Assembly (NCBI RefSeq): GCF_006540305.1 | Contig: NZ_BJOR01000001.1 | Location: forward strand, 1,240,001 to 1,304,000 | Origin: Streptomyces sp. 6-11-2 | GTDB lineage: Bacteria > Actinomycetota > Actinomycetes > Streptomycetales > Streptomycetaceae | Direction of reading: 5' to 3' | Length of the DNA stretch: 64,000 nucleotides | In this document: positions 54,487 to 62,852 of the stretch, in pieces | Layout: every line of letters begins with the position of its first letter | How positions within the stretch are numbered: the stretch's first letter is position 1 | Program-made: the position numbers and the translations under genes | The notes under the pieces: model-generated | Database searches by the model: none | The model's input: only the letters and a program-made list of their open reading frames with translations | Told to the model about the DNA's origin: nothing

Positions 54487-55059
54487 TCAGACCCCCTCGG
54501 ACTGCCGGGCGGCCGCCAGGCGGACCGCGTCCATGATCTTCTCGTAGCCCGTGCAGCGGCACAGATTGCCCGACAGGGCCTCGCGGATGTCCGCGTCGGT
54601 CGGGTTGGGGTTGCGCTCCAGCATCTCGTCGGCGGCGACGAGCAGGCCCGGGGTGCAGAATCCGCACTGGACGGCGCCCGCGTCGATGAACGCCTGTTGG
54701 ACCGGCGAGAGTTCGCCCTCCACGCCGGTCTGCGCGCCGGCGCCCCGCGGCTGCCACCGCTGGGCGTCCTCCAGCGTCGTACCGCAGGCGCCCGTGCCGC
54801 AGGACCGCTGCCTGGCGTAGTCCGCCAGGCCCTCGACGGTCACGACCTCGCGGCCCTCGACCTGCCCGGCGGCGACCAGGCAGGAGCACACCGGCACGCC
54901 GTCCAGGCGCACCGTGCAGGAGCCGCACTCGCCCTGCTCGCAGGCGTTCTTGGAGCCGGGCAGCCCCAGTCGCTCGCGCAGCACGTACAGCAGGGACTCG
55001 CCCTCCCAGACGTCGTCGGCCTGCTGGGGGCGTCCATTGACGGTGAAGTTGACGCGCAT
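54487..55059 (-). CDS. xdhC2 (2Fe-2S): Xanthine dehydrogenase, 2Fe-2S subunit
   Basis: 190 residues; the ATG shares one base with the FAD-subunit stop. The first cluster is plant-ferredoxin-like ('CEQGECGSCTVRLDGVPVCSC', residues 40-60). The second is the helical 'CGFCTPG... SGNLCRCTGYEKI' near 133-172. An ~25-residue insert with extra Cys ('RQRSCGTGACGTTLEDAQRWQPRGAGAQTGVEGE') lies between the two, longer than in many homologues. It passes electrons from the Mo centre to FAD. Middle gene of the three-subunit enzyme. Confidence 0.94.
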   Translation of the reverse strand: MRVNFTVNGRPQQADDVWEGESLLYVLRERLGLPGSKNACEQGECGSCTVRLDGVPVCSCLVAAGQVEGREVVTVEGLADYARQRSCGTGACGTTLEDAQRWQPRGAGAQTGVEGELSPVQQAFIDAGAVQCGFCTPGLLVAADEMLERNPNPTDADIREALSGNLCRCTGYEKIMDAVRLAAARQSEGV

Positions 55060-55949
55060 CACGCCGCTCCCTCGTTCGTTCGGCGGGCGCCGCGGTACGA
55101 CTCCCAGGTCCAGGTGAGCGTCCGGCGGGCCATGACGCCCACCGCGTGGCGGCGGTAGCTCGCGGTGCCGCGGACGTCGTCGATCGGGTTGCAGGCGGCG
55201 GAGCACAGCTGCGCGAACTGCCGGGCGACGGAGGGGGTGATGATCTCCCCGCTGTCCCAGAAGCCTCCCTCGTCGAGCGCCGCGTTCAGGAACTCCTCGG
55301 CGGCCCTGGCCCGGATGGGCGTGGGCGCGGCCGAGCCGATGCCGGTGCGCACCGTACGGGTCTCCGGGTGCAGGGCGAGGCCGAAGGCGCACACGGCGAT
55401 GACCATGGCGTTGCGGGTGCCGACCTTGGAGAACTGCTGCGGTCCGTCGGCCTTCGCGACGTGGACGGCGCGGATCAGCTCGTCGGGTTCCAGGGCGTTG
55501 CGCTTGACGCCGGTGTAGAAGGCGTCGATCGGGATGCGGCGGGAGCCGCGGACCGACTCCACCTCTACCTCCGCGCCGGCCGCCAGCAGGGCGGGGTGGG
55601 CGTCGCCGGCCGGGGAGGCGGTGCCGAGGTTGCCGCCGACGCCGCCGCGGTTGCGGATCTGCGGGGAGGCCACCGTGTGCGAGGCGAGGGCCAGGCCCGG
55701 CAGCTCGGCCCGCAGGTTCTCCATGATCTTCGAGTACGGAACGGAGGCGCCGAGCCGCACGGCGTCCTCGCCGACCTCCCACTCGTAGAGATCCGGGACG
55801 CGGTTCAGGTCGAGCAGATACTCGGGCCGGCGGTGGTCGAAGTTGATCTCGACCATCACGTCGGTGCCACCGGCAATCGGCACAGCGGCGGGGTGCTCGG
55901 CCTTCGCGGCGAGCGCCTCCTCCCAGCTGGCGGGGCGAAGGAAGTCCAT
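55059..55949 (-). CDS. xdhA: Xanthine dehydrogenase, FAD-binding subunit
   Basis: 296 residues. CO-dehydrogenase-type flavoprotein: 'AVPIAGGTDVMVEINFDHRRPEYLLDLNRV' and 'IRNRGGVGGNLGTASPAGDAHPALLAAGAEVEV' are the two FAD-binding stretches (near 22-50 and 98-130). It transfers electrons to NAD+ or another acceptor. First gene of the operon; the ATG follows GGAAGAAGAG. The promoter lies in the 345-base interval shared with the divergent PucR gene. Confidence 0.94.
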   Translation of the reverse strand: MDFLRPASWEEALAAKAEHPAAVPIAGGTDVMVEINFDHRRPEYLLDLNRVPDLYEWEVGEDAVRLGASVPYSKIMENLRAELPGLALASHTVASPQIRNRGGVGGNLGTASPAGDAHPALLAAGAEVEVESVRGSRRIPIDAFYTGVKRNALEPDELIRAVHVAKADGPQQFSKVGTRNAMVIAVCAFGLALHPETRTVRTGIGSAAPTPIRARAAEEFLNAALDEGGFWDSGEIITPSVARQFAQLCSAACNPIDDVRGTASYRRHAVGVMARRTLTWTWESYRGARRTNEGAA

Positions 55950-56294
55950 GACCGGCTCTCTTCTTCCGTCTCGTGAGTCGTACAGATTGAGCCAATCCGT
56001 GTGCGGCGGGCCCGGCTCGTTCCTGTCCCTTTTACGCGGAGTGGAGTCAGTACACCGTTGACCGCTCCGGCTCGGTCAGTCACCGAAAACATGAAGGGTT
56101 TGGCTGGTCGGCGCGGGCATCTTGTAGATTCGTATGAACCGAGGTCTTCAGAAACCTCTTGGGTTCCCCTGGAAACAGAGGTGGCCGAGGGGACGCGGAC
56201 TCACCTCCTGGCGGAGCTGCTGCCCGGCCGCGCGGCCGGGCCCTCGCCACTTGATCCATCGTAGTTTTCTAGACACAGAACGGCGGCGACGAGA
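55950..56294. promoter_or_regulatory. Divergent xdh/pucR control region
   Basis: It holds both promoters. On the plus strand TTGGCT (near 56100) with TGTAGATT about 17-18 bases on is a possible pucR promoter, leaving a ~170-base leader. The leader carries an 18-base palindrome CCCGGCCGCGCGGCCGGG (56223-56240) and pairable ACCTCT/AGAGGT arms (near 56154 and 56177). These could form an attenuator. A 57-codon frame (56091-56264) ends with coding-like codons but is not convincing as a gene. No TCAACA-N3-TGTTGA or TTCCG-N5-CGGAA box is seen here. Confidence 0.45.
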
Positions 56295-57968
56295 ATGCGG
56301 CTGCGCGCACTGCTGGACACCGATGCGCTGGGCCTGAAGCTGCTCGGCGGGGAGGACGAGCTGGACCGCACCGTCCGGGGTGTCATGACCACCGACCTGC
56401 GCGATCCCAGCCGCTACCTCTCCGGCGGTGAGCTGGTGCTGTCGGGGCTCGCCTGGCGCCGGGACGCCGCCGACTCCGAGCCGTTCGTACGGATCCTCGT
56501 GCGGGCCGGGGTGGCCGCCCTGGCGGCCGGTGAGGCCGAACTGGGGCCCGTGCCCGACGACCTCGTGGTGGCCTGCGCCCGGCACCGGCTGCCGCTGTTC
56601 GCGGTGAACGAGTCGGTGGCGTTCGCGACGATCACCGAGCACGTGGTGCGGCAGGTGTCCGGCGAGCGCGCCGGCGACCTGGCGGCCGTGGTGGAGCGCC
56701 ACCGCAGGATGATGACGGCCGGCCCGGCGGGCGGCGGCCCGGACGTGGTGCTGGACCTGCTGGGCTCCGACCTGGACCTGCGGGCCTGGCTGCTCTCCCC
56801 CACCGGCCGGCTGATCGCCGGGCCCAAGGTGGCGGGCCCGGCGCTGCCCGCCGACGTGTGCGCCCGGCTCGCCGCCGAGCACCTGGCGGCCGCCCGCACC
56901 GGCCGGCGCGGCCCGCACCGGGTGACGCTGGGCCCGACGACGTACTCCCTGTTCCCCATCCGCGGCGGCGGCCGCTCCCCGCGGGCCGCTCGGGAGGTGC
57001 GCGAGACGGTGCTGTCGGACTGGCTGCTGGCCGTGGAGGCGGACGCGGGCGAGTGGCCCGAGGAGCGGCTGGATCTGCTCCAGGGCGTCACCCAGCTGAT
57101 CGCGGTCGAACGGGACCGCCGGGACGCGGCCCGCACGGTGCGCAGGCGGCTGGCCCAGGAGGTGCTGGAGCTGGTGCAGAGCGGCGCGCCGCCCGCGGAG
57201 ATCGCCGCGCGGCTGAGGGTCGCCGCGCCGGTGCTGCTGCCCGGCCTCGGGGCGGCCCCGTACTGGCAGGTGGTCGTGGCCCGGGTCGAGTGGGACGACG
57301 AGGAGAACGAGGGCGGGCCGATCGCCCAGTCGCTGCTGGAGGAGATCCTCGTCGACCCCCACAGCACCGGTCCCGAGCCGTCCGACCGGATCGCCGTCGC
57401 CCACACGGGCGACGAGGCGGTCGCGCTGGTCCCGCTCCCGGCCGTCTCGGCCGAGCACGACGGCTCCGAGACCGGGATCCTCGCCGACGCGCTGCTGGAG
57501 GCCGTGCGCGACCCGCTGTCGGCCGGCCTCGACGACGACGGGCGGCTCACCCTGGGCGTCAGCGCGGCCGTGCACTCGGCCGAGGGGCTGCGCGGGGCGC
57601 TGGAGGAGGCCCGGCACGCCCGGCGGGTCGCGGCGGCGCGCACCGGCCGCGTCTGCGCGGCCGGGCACCAGGAGCTGGCCTCCCACGTCCTGCTGCTGCC
57701 CTTCGTCCCGGACGACGTGCGCCGCGCCTTCACCGCGCGGCTGCTGGACCCGCTGCGGGACTACGACCGCCGGCACCGCGCCGAGCTGATCCCCACCCTG
57801 GAGGCCTTCCTCGACTGCGACGGCTCCTGGACCCGCTGCGCCACCCGGCTCCACCTGCACGTCAACACGCTGCGCTACCGGGTCGGGCGTATCGAGCAGT
57901 TGACGGGCCGTGACCTGTCCCGCCTCGAGGACAAGCTGGACTTCTTCCTGGCGCTGCGCATGAGTTGA
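56295..57968 (+). CDS. pucR: PucR-family purine catabolism regulator
   Basis: 557 residues. The N-terminal PucR domain ('MRLRALLDTDALGLKLLGGEDELDRTVRGVMTTDLRDPSRYLSGGELVLSGLAWRR... VVACARHRLPLFAVNESVAFATITEHV') and the C-terminal HTH_30 ('LEAFLDCDGSWTRCATRLHLHVNTLRYRVGRIEQLTGRDLSRLEDKLDFFLALRM') are complete. In Bacillus PucR controls purine degradation. Divergence from the xanthine dehydrogenase operon strongly suggests that this protein regulates xdh, and perhaps itself. Confidence 0.93.
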   Translation: MRLRALLDTDALGLKLLGGEDELDRTVRGVMTTDLRDPSRYLSGGELVLSGLAWRRDAADSEPFVRILVRAGVAALAAGEAELGPVPDDLVVACARHRLPLFAVNESVAFATITEHVVRQVSGERAGDLAAVVERHRRMMTAGPAGGGPDVVLDLLGSDLDLRAWLLSPTGRLIAGPKVAGPALPADVCARLAAEHLAAARTGRRGPHRVTLGPTTYSLFPIRGGGRSPRAAREVRETVLSDWLLAVEADAGEWPEERLDLLQGVTQLIAVERDRRDAARTVRRRLAQEVLELVQSGAPPAEIAARLRVAAPVLLPGLGAAPYWQVVVARVEWDDEENEGGPIAQSLLEEILVDPHSTGPEPSDRIAVAHTGDEAVALVPLPAVSAEHDGSETGILADALLEAVRDPLSAGLDDDGRLTLGVSAAVHSAEGLRGALEEARHARRVAAARTGRVCAAGHQELASHVLLLPFVPDDVRRAFTARLLDPLRDYDRRHRAELIPTLEAFLDCDGSWTRCATRLHLHVNTLRYRVGRIEQLTGRDLSRLEDKLDFFLALRMS

Positions 57969-58022
57969 GACCGCGGCGGACGGGCACGGCACGCCACCTG
58001 CGGCCTCCTCCGTCCCACGACT

Positions 58023-58040
58023 TTGTGAAATTTTTCACCC
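58023..58040. promoter_or_regulatory. Rex-like operator (TTGTGAA-ATTT-TTCACCC)
   Basis: The 14-base core GTGAA-ATTT-TTCAC is a perfect inverted repeat. The left half matches the Rex consensus TTGTGAA exactly; the right half departs at the last two bases. It lies in an AT-rich patch 80 bases before the TPR-like gene. Rex represses respiratory genes and releases DNA when NADH is high. A CRP-like or other regulator is possible. Confidence 0.45.
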
Positions 58041-58120
58041 ATCCTCTTGGCCGGGCCACGGATTTCGTGCTGAGATGCCGCCACCACTCAAGGCTCGATG
58101 GCGTGCTCGGGGAGGGCAAC

Positions 58121-58915
58121 GTGGCGCATACCGCCATGTCTGGTAACGGAACGACCCCTGGTGACGATCCACTCCAGACCGCGGTATGGCGGCTGCGCTC
58201 ACGCGCGTGCTGGGCCGACGCGGCGGCGCTGCTCCAGTCGGCCACCGCGGCCGCGGCGCTGCAGAGAACCGCACTGCTGGTCGAACGCTGCCTCTACACC
58301 GAGGCGGGCTGGGAGGAGGCCGAGGACGCGCTGCGCACCGCCGAGGCGCTGGCCCACACCGACGAGGAGCGGGGCGCCGCCGCTTGTGAACGCGGGTACC
58401 TTGCCTACGCGGCCACGCTGCACGGCGTACGGGACCGGGCGGACGAGGCGCGGTCGGCGCTCGGCCGGGCCGCGGCGCTGATCCCGCCCGGGGTACCGGG
58501 ACGGGCCCTGCTGGACTTCCGGCGCGGACTGATCGCCGAGAACCTCACCCGCTCCCCGCAGGCCGCGCACGCCGCGTACCGGCGCGCGCACGCGGGCGCG
58601 ATCGCCCACGCCGATCCGCTGCTGCTCTCCTTCACCTGGCGCCATCTCGCCGGACTGGCGATGCGGGACGGCGAGTTGGCCGAGGCCCGGAACGGGTTCG
58701 CCGAGTCGCTGCGGATCCGCGAGGAACTGGGCTACCTCGTCGGCACCGCGCCGGCCCTGGTCTCCCTGGCCGACACGGAGACCGAACCGGAGGCGTCCCG
58801 CCTGCGCGAGGAGGCACGACGGCTGTTCCGGCTGCTGGGGGGCGTACCGACGTGGCTGGCACAGCAGTTGACCCCGGCACCACCGACACCGGCGCCGGGC
58901 GCGGCCACGGCCTGA
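58121..58915 (+). CDS. TPR-like helical repeat protein
   Basis: 264 residues; the GTG follows GGGGAGG. The whole protein is Ala/Leu/Arg-rich helices in ~34-residue steps ('AALLQSATAAAALQRTALLVERCLYTEAGWEEAEDALRTAEALAHTDEERGAAACERGYLAY', 'GELAEARNGFAESLRIREELGYLVGTAPALVSLAD'), typical of tetratricopeptide-like arms used for protein binding. A Pro/Ala tail ends it. Partner unknown. The Rex-like site upstream hints at redox-dependent expression. Confidence 0.75.
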   Translation: MAHTAMSGNGTTPGDDPLQTAVWRLRSRACWADAAALLQSATAAAALQRTALLVERCLYTEAGWEEAEDALRTAEALAHTDEERGAAACERGYLAYAATLHGVRDRADEARSALGRAAALIPPGVPGRALLDFRRGLIAENLTRSPQAAHAAYRRAHAGAIAHADPLLLSFTWRHLAGLAMRDGELAEARNGFAESLRIREELGYLVGTAPALVSLADTETEPEASRLREEARRLFRLLGGVPTWLAQQLTPAPPTPAPGAATA

Positions 58916-59043
58916 GAGACCCACGAGGCGACTGCTTCTCAGAGGAACCTGAGAGGTTGCTGTGCCAGGCTGACCAGCCCCAACGCGCGGACGGCCGACG
59001 GTGTCCGCGCGCACCCCCCACGGTCGCTCCGGAGGATCGCCCG

Positions 59044-59544
59044 ATGAGCCTGGTCAACGGACTTCCCGCCCATGTGCTGCTGGTCCACGCAGTCGTCGTC
59101 CTGGTCCCTCTCAGCGCCCTGGCGCTCGTGCTCTGCGCCGTGTGGCCGCAGGCCGCCCGGCGCCTCGGTCTCGTGCTGCCACTGCTCGCCCTGGTCACGC
59201 TGGTGAGCGTGCCGCTGACCACACAGGCCGGGGAGTGGCTGGAACGCCATGTGAGCGGCGACGCGCTGGTGCGCCGGCACGCGGAGCTGGGTGACGGGCT
59301 GCTCCCGTGGGTCCTCGGCCTGTTCGTGCTGGCGGCCGGCGTCTGGTGGATATCCCGCCGGACGCCCGCACCGGACGGGGGGACGCGCGCGGGCTCGGTG
59401 CTCCGGGTCGCCGCGGTCGTCCTGTCCGTGGTGGTGGCCGCGGGTGCGGTCGTCGACGTGTACCGGATCGGCGACTCGGGCGCGAAGGCCGCCTGGCACG
59501 ACGCCTACTCGAAGACGGCCACGCAGTCGGGCGGCGACGACTGA
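59044..59544 (+). CDS. DUF2231 membrane protein
   Basis: 166 residues; the ATG follows CGGAGG. Four membrane spans are visible (VLLVHAVVVLVPLSALALVLCAV; LGLVLPLLALVTLVSVPL; LPWVLGLFVLAAGVWW; VLRVAAVVLSVVVAAGAVVDV). The family pattern 'LPAHVLLVHAVVVLVPLSAL' and 'HAELGDGLLPWVLGLF' contains conserved His residues that could bind haem or metal. The C-terminal 'RIGDSGAKAAWHDAY' is also usual for DUF2231. Function unknown. Confidence 0.82.
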   Translation: MSLVNGLPAHVLLVHAVVVLVPLSALALVLCAVWPQAARRLGLVLPLLALVTLVSVPLTTQAGEWLERHVSGDALVRRHAELGDGLLPWVLGLFVLAAGVWWISRRTPAPDGGTRAGSVLRVAAVVLSVVVAAGAVVDVYRIGDSGAKAAWHDAYSKTATQSGGDD

Positions 59545-59604
59545 CGGGCGGAACACCGCCACCACGTGTCACCGCGCGCCGGCCCGCACCGCATGACCGC
59601 CTGC

Positions 59605-60453
59605 TCAGTCCGCGCCCGCGAAGTGCTCGGCGACCAGGGCGCGTACCACGTCGACGTCCCGCGCGACGAGGGCGTCCAGGAGGGCCGTGTGCTCGGCCGC
59701 GTCGGCGACGAGGTCGGCGCGGGCCGGGCGCGCGGAGCCGCCGACGAGCGGCCACTGGGCACGGCGGTGCAGGTCCTCGGCGATCTGGACGAGCTGGTCG
59801 TTCCCGGAGAGGGACAGCACCGCGCGATGGAAGGCGCGGTCGGCCTCGGCGTAGGTCGCCCGGCACCCGGAGGACGCGGCCCGCACGGTGGCCTCGGCGA
59901 GCGGGCGCAGTTCGTCCCAGCGCTCGACGGGCACCCGGCGGGCCAGCCGCAGCATCACCGGCACCTCCAGCAGGGCCCGCACCTCGGCCAGTTCGGCGAG
60001 CTCGCGGTCGCCCCGCTCGATCACCCGGAAGCCGCGGTTGGGCACGACCTCCACGGCGCCCTCCAGCGTGAGCTGCTGCATCGCCTCGCGTACGGGGGTC
60101 GCGGAGACCCCGAACCGCTCGCCGAGCGCGGGTGCCGAGTAGACCTCGCCGGGTTTCAGCTCCCCCGCCACCAGGGCGGTGCGCAGGGCCTGCAGGATCT
60201 GGCCGCGTACCGAGGAGCGCCGCACGAGGGGCCGGGGGTGCGGGACGGGCGGTTCGCCGTGCGTGTGCTCGCCGCGGACGCCCGCCCGAGGGAGGTCCGC
60301 GGCCCCGGGGGCCTCCTGGTCCCGCCGCGGCTCCCCGGCTGCCTGCTCCCGCCGCAGATCCGCGACCTGCGGCTGGCGCGGCACGCGAGGCACGGCGCCC
60401 CGGCCGGCCCCGGGGGCCCGGGTGCCGGCGGAGTCCTGTGCGCCCTGCTTCAC
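59605..60453 (-). CDS. GntR-family transcriptional regulator (FCD domain)
   Basis: 282 residues; the GTG follows GGAGGAG. The first ~75 residues are low-complexity and Pro/Arg-rich, an unusual N-terminal extension. The winged helix follows ('VRGQILQALRTALVAGELKPGEVYSAPALGERFGVSATPVREAMQQLTLEGAVEVVPNRGFRVI'). The FCD helical ligand domain ('ELAEVRALLEVPVMLRLARR... DRAFHRAVLSLSGNDQLVQIAEDL... EHTALLDALVARD') carries metal-ligand Asp/His residues. It senses a small organic acid. Target unknown; no obvious divergent catabolic operon. Confidence 0.88.
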   Translation of the reverse strand: MKQGAQDSAGTRAPGAGRGAVPRVPRQPQVADLRREQAAGEPRRDQEAPGAADLPRAGVRGEHTHGEPPVPHPRPLVRRSSVRGQILQALRTALVAGELKPGEVYSAPALGERFGVSATPVREAMQQLTLEGAVEVVPNRGFRVIERGDRELAELAEVRALLEVPVMLRLARRVPVERWDELRPLAEATVRAASSGCRATYAEADRAFHRAVLSLSGNDQLVQIAEDLHRRAQWPLVGGSARPARADLVADAAEHTALLDALVARDVDVVRALVAEHFAGAD

Positions 60454-60473
60454 GGTTCTCCTCCGGGCTCGCG

Positions 60474-60509
60474 GTGCTTGGGGTGCTTGGGGTGCTTGGG
60501 GTGCTTGGG
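60474..60509. repeat. Tandem repeat, 4 x 9 bases
   Basis: GTGCTTGGG is repeated four times perfectly with one extra G following, in the leader just upstream of the GntR gene start. On the minus strand it would read Pro-Lys-His repeats, but I see no gene using it. Copy-number variation could affect GntR expression. Confidence 0.85.
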
Positions 60510-60589
60510 GTCATTACGGCGGCTTGTCGCTCTGCCGTCAAGCACCTTAGGCGCTGTAGGCCAAGGCTTCACATTCCGATCAGCTGAAG

Positions 60590-60608
60590 TAAGGTAAGCC
60601 TTACCTAC
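60590..60608 (+). promoter_or_regulatory. DmdR1/IdeR-type iron box
   Basis: TAAGGTAAGCCTTACCTAC matches the 19-base actinomycete iron-box consensus (TTAGGTTAGSCTAACCTWA) at 15 positions. Its core AGGTAAG-C-CTTACCT is a perfect inverted repeat. It lies 28 bases before the iron-reductase start. DtxR-family regulators with Fe2+ bind such boxes and repress. Confidence 0.8.
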
Positions 60609-60635
60609 AATCGAACGTGAAAACGGTGGTCCGGC

Positions 60636-61469
60636 ATGCCTGTGCCCTCTTCGGCCGTAGCGGACGCCTACGCCCGCCTCACCGAGGCCTTCCCCGGACT
60701 CGCGGTGACGGAGACGGGCCCCGGCGAGAGCGTCCCGGACGGCGGCGGCTGGACCTCGGCCGCCTCCCTCGCGGCGGGCGGGAGGGGCCTGGACGCGTTC
60801 CTGGCCTGGGACGACGCCCAGGTGCTGCGGGACTACGGCACGCACGCCCGGCCGGACGTCGTGGCGAGCTTCGGGCTGCACCGCTACGCCTGGCCCACTT
60901 GCCTGCTGTTCACCGTGCCCTGGTTCCTGCACCGCCGGGTGCCCCGCCTCCCCGTGACCCACGTCTCCTACGACCGCGCCGCCGGCCGCATGGCCGTACG
61001 CCCCGCCGCCTTCGCCTGCCTGCCGGGCGACCCGGCGGCCGCACTGCCCGGCGCGCGCGTCGTCCGCGACGAGGAGGCGCTGCGGGCCGAACTCCGCTCG
61101 GCCGTCGCCGAGCACCTGGAGCCGGTACTGGCCGGATTCGGCCCGCGTATGCGGCGGCGCGGGCGCGCCCTGTGGGGCATGGCGACCGACGAGGTCGTCG
61201 AGGGACTCTGGTACGTCGCCCATCTGCTCGGCGAACAGGAGCGGGCGGTGCGCGAACTGGAGCTGCTGCTGCCGGGGGCGACCCGGCCGTACGTCGGCTC
61301 CGCCGCCTTCCGGGAACTGACGGGGCCGGACGGCGAGTCCCTGCCCACCCGCGACCGGGCCAGCTGCTGCATGTTCTACACCGTGCGCCCCGAGGACCTC
61401 TGCGTCACCTGCCCGCGCACCCGCGACGCGGACCGGATCGCCAAGCTGACGGCCACGGCGGCCGGCTGA
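60636..61469 (+). CDS. FhuF-like 2Fe-2S ferric-siderophore reductase
   Basis: 277 residues. The C-terminal 'SCCMFYTVRPEDLCVTCP' near 243-260 is the CC-x10-C-x2-C 2Fe-2S site of FhuF-type proteins. The N-terminal ~200 residues follow the FhuF pattern ('DAYARLTEAFPGLAVTE... DYGTHARPDVVASFGLHRYAWPTCLLFTVPWFLHRRVPRLP'). Such proteins reduce Fe3+ in imported siderophore complexes to release iron. The iron box upstream predicts derepression in low iron. Siderophore synthetases are present at 7101-10250, but the two loci are not adjacent. Confidence 0.88.
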   Translation: MPVPSSAVADAYARLTEAFPGLAVTETGPGESVPDGGGWTSAASLAAGGRGLDAFLAWDDAQVLRDYGTHARPDVVASFGLHRYAWPTCLLFTVPWFLHRRVPRLPVTHVSYDRAAGRMAVRPAAFACLPGDPAAALPGARVVRDEEALRAELRSAVAEHLEPVLAGFGPRMRRRGRALWGMATDEVVEGLWYVAHLLGEQERAVRELELLLPGATRPYVGSAAFRELTGPDGESLPTRDRASCCMFYTVRPEDLCVTCPRTRDADRIAKLTATAAG

Positions 61470-61795
61470 GCCCTCGTCACACCGGACTGAAACCGCCCTG
61501 ACGGTCCGGCGCACCCCAGCGATCGCGTAAGATCACTCGCGACTGGGACACCCACAAGGTCACAGGTGATTCACAAATTCCTCACCTGCCACGGGAACTT
61601 TCCGCGGAACCACCGGTACGGGTAGTCTTATTCGAACTCAACTCCCGCCCCTCAAGCGGCGGTTCGAGCAGAACGCCGCCCCGGGCATCCCCTTGCACCT
61701 CCTTGGCGGCCTCTTGCCCCGAAAACCCCTGAGGGCCGACGGGATTGGGCCACTATGGCGGGCGTTACGCCCTATCCCAATGCAAGGGACCCCAG
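61470..61795 (+). promoter_or_regulatory. Promoter region of the DUF2637 gene
   Basis: No gene lies here. TTCCGC (61600-61605), a 17-base spacer and TAGTCT (61623-61628) form a plausible promoter, giving a ~160-base leader. Upstream, the inverted repeat CAGGTGA-N12-TCACCTG (61563-61588) sits just before the -35, a good place for an activator or repressor. Confidence 0.5.
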
Positions 61796-62833
61796 ATGAG
61801 ACTGACCGACATATCGCTGAACTGGCTGCTTCCGGGCGCCGTGCTGCTCCTGGGCGTGCTGGCGGCGGTTGCGGTGATCGCGCGCGGCAAGCGCTCCTCC
61901 GGGGAGAACGCGAGCGCGGACGACTCGTGGGAGCGCAACGAGGAGCGCCGCAGGCGCAAGGAGGCCATCTACGGCACGGCCTCCTACGTTCTGCTGTTCT
62001 GCTGTGCGGCGGTGGCCGCGGCACTCTCCTTCCACGGCCTGGTCGGCTTCGGCGAGCAGAACCTCGGCCTGACCGACGGCTGGCAGTACCTGGTGCCGTT
62101 CGGTCTGGACGGCGCGGCGATGTTCTGTTCCGTGCTTGCCGTGCGCGAGGCCAGCCACGGTGACGCGGCGCTCGGCTCGCGGATACTCGTGTGGATGTTC
62201 GCCGCCGCCGCGGCCTGGTTCAACTGGGTGCACGCGCCCAGGGGCATCGACCACGCGGGGGCGCCGCACTTCTTCGCGGGCATGTCGCTCTCGGCCGCTG
62301 TCCTGTTCGACCGCGCGCTGAAGCAGACCCGCCGGGCCGCCCTGCGCGAGCAGGGTCTGGTGCCGCGCCCGCTGCCGCAGATCCGTATAGTCCGCTGGCT
62401 GCGGGCGCCGCGCGAGACCTACAAGGCCTGGTCGCTGATGCTCCTGGAGGGCGTGCGGAGCCTGGACGAGGCGGTCGACGAGGTGCGCGAGGACGAGCGC
62501 CAGAAGGCGGAGAGCCGACGGCTGCGGCGCGATCAGGAGCGCATGGAGCGGGCGCAGTTGAAGGCGCTCAGCCGAGGCCACCGCGGCTTCATCGGCCGGG
62601 GCGGTCGGCCCGTCGAGCAGCAGGCCCTGGAGCGCGGCTCCACGCAGGTCACCGCGGAGCCTGCCATAGCGGCGGCGGAGCTTCCCGTGCGCGCGCGTCC
62701 GTCCCTTCAGCCCGTCCGCAAGGGATCCGAGAGCTCAGCCGTCGACCTCACCGCGGAGGACGACACAATGGCCCTGCCGCGCCTCGACTCCCTGGAGCGC
62801 AAGCTCAAGGACCTGGAGCAGCAGTTCGGCTAG
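61796..62833 (+). CDS. DUF2637 / SpdB-like membrane protein
   Basis: 345 residues; the ATG follows AAGGGA. One N-terminal span (WLLPGAVLLLGVLAAVAVIA) and three more (YVLLFCCAAVAAALSFHGLV; YLVPFGLDGAAMFCSVLAV; WMFAAAAAWFNWVHAP) with 'FFAGMSLSAAVLFDRAL' form the DUF2637 region. The domain is shared with plasmid-spread (Spd) proteins and with chromosomal Streptomyces developmental proteins. A long charged cytoplasmic C-terminus (residues ~185-345) ends in a short coiled coil ('LDSLERKLKDLEQQF'). Function not known; a link to hyphal growth or DNA transfer is inference. Confidence 0.85.
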   Translation: MRLTDISLNWLLPGAVLLLGVLAAVAVIARGKRSSGENASADDSWERNEERRRRKEAIYGTASYVLLFCCAAVAAALSFHGLVGFGEQNLGLTDGWQYLVPFGLDGAAMFCSVLAVREASHGDAALGSRILVWMFAAAAAWFNWVHAPRGIDHAGAPHFFAGMSLSAAVLFDRALKQTRRAALREQGLVPRPLPQIRIVRWLRAPRETYKAWSLMLLEGVRSLDEAVDEVREDERQKAESRRLRRDQERMERAQLKALSRGHRGFIGRGGRPVEQQALERGSTQVTAEPAIAAAELPVRARPSLQPVRKGSESSAVDLTAEDDTMALPRLDSLERKLKDLEQQFG

Positions 62834-62852
62834 GAACGAGTCGACTGGACCG

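Noticed and set aside
52046..54547. 833-codon open frame antisense to the Mo subunit of xanthine dehydrogenase
   Set aside because: Low-complexity Val/Gly/Asp composition typical of a reverse-strand shadow.
60450..61514. Minus-strand frame ending in a Pro-Lys-His repeat
   Set aside because: It is antisense to the FhuF-like gene and its tail is only the 9-base tandem repeat.
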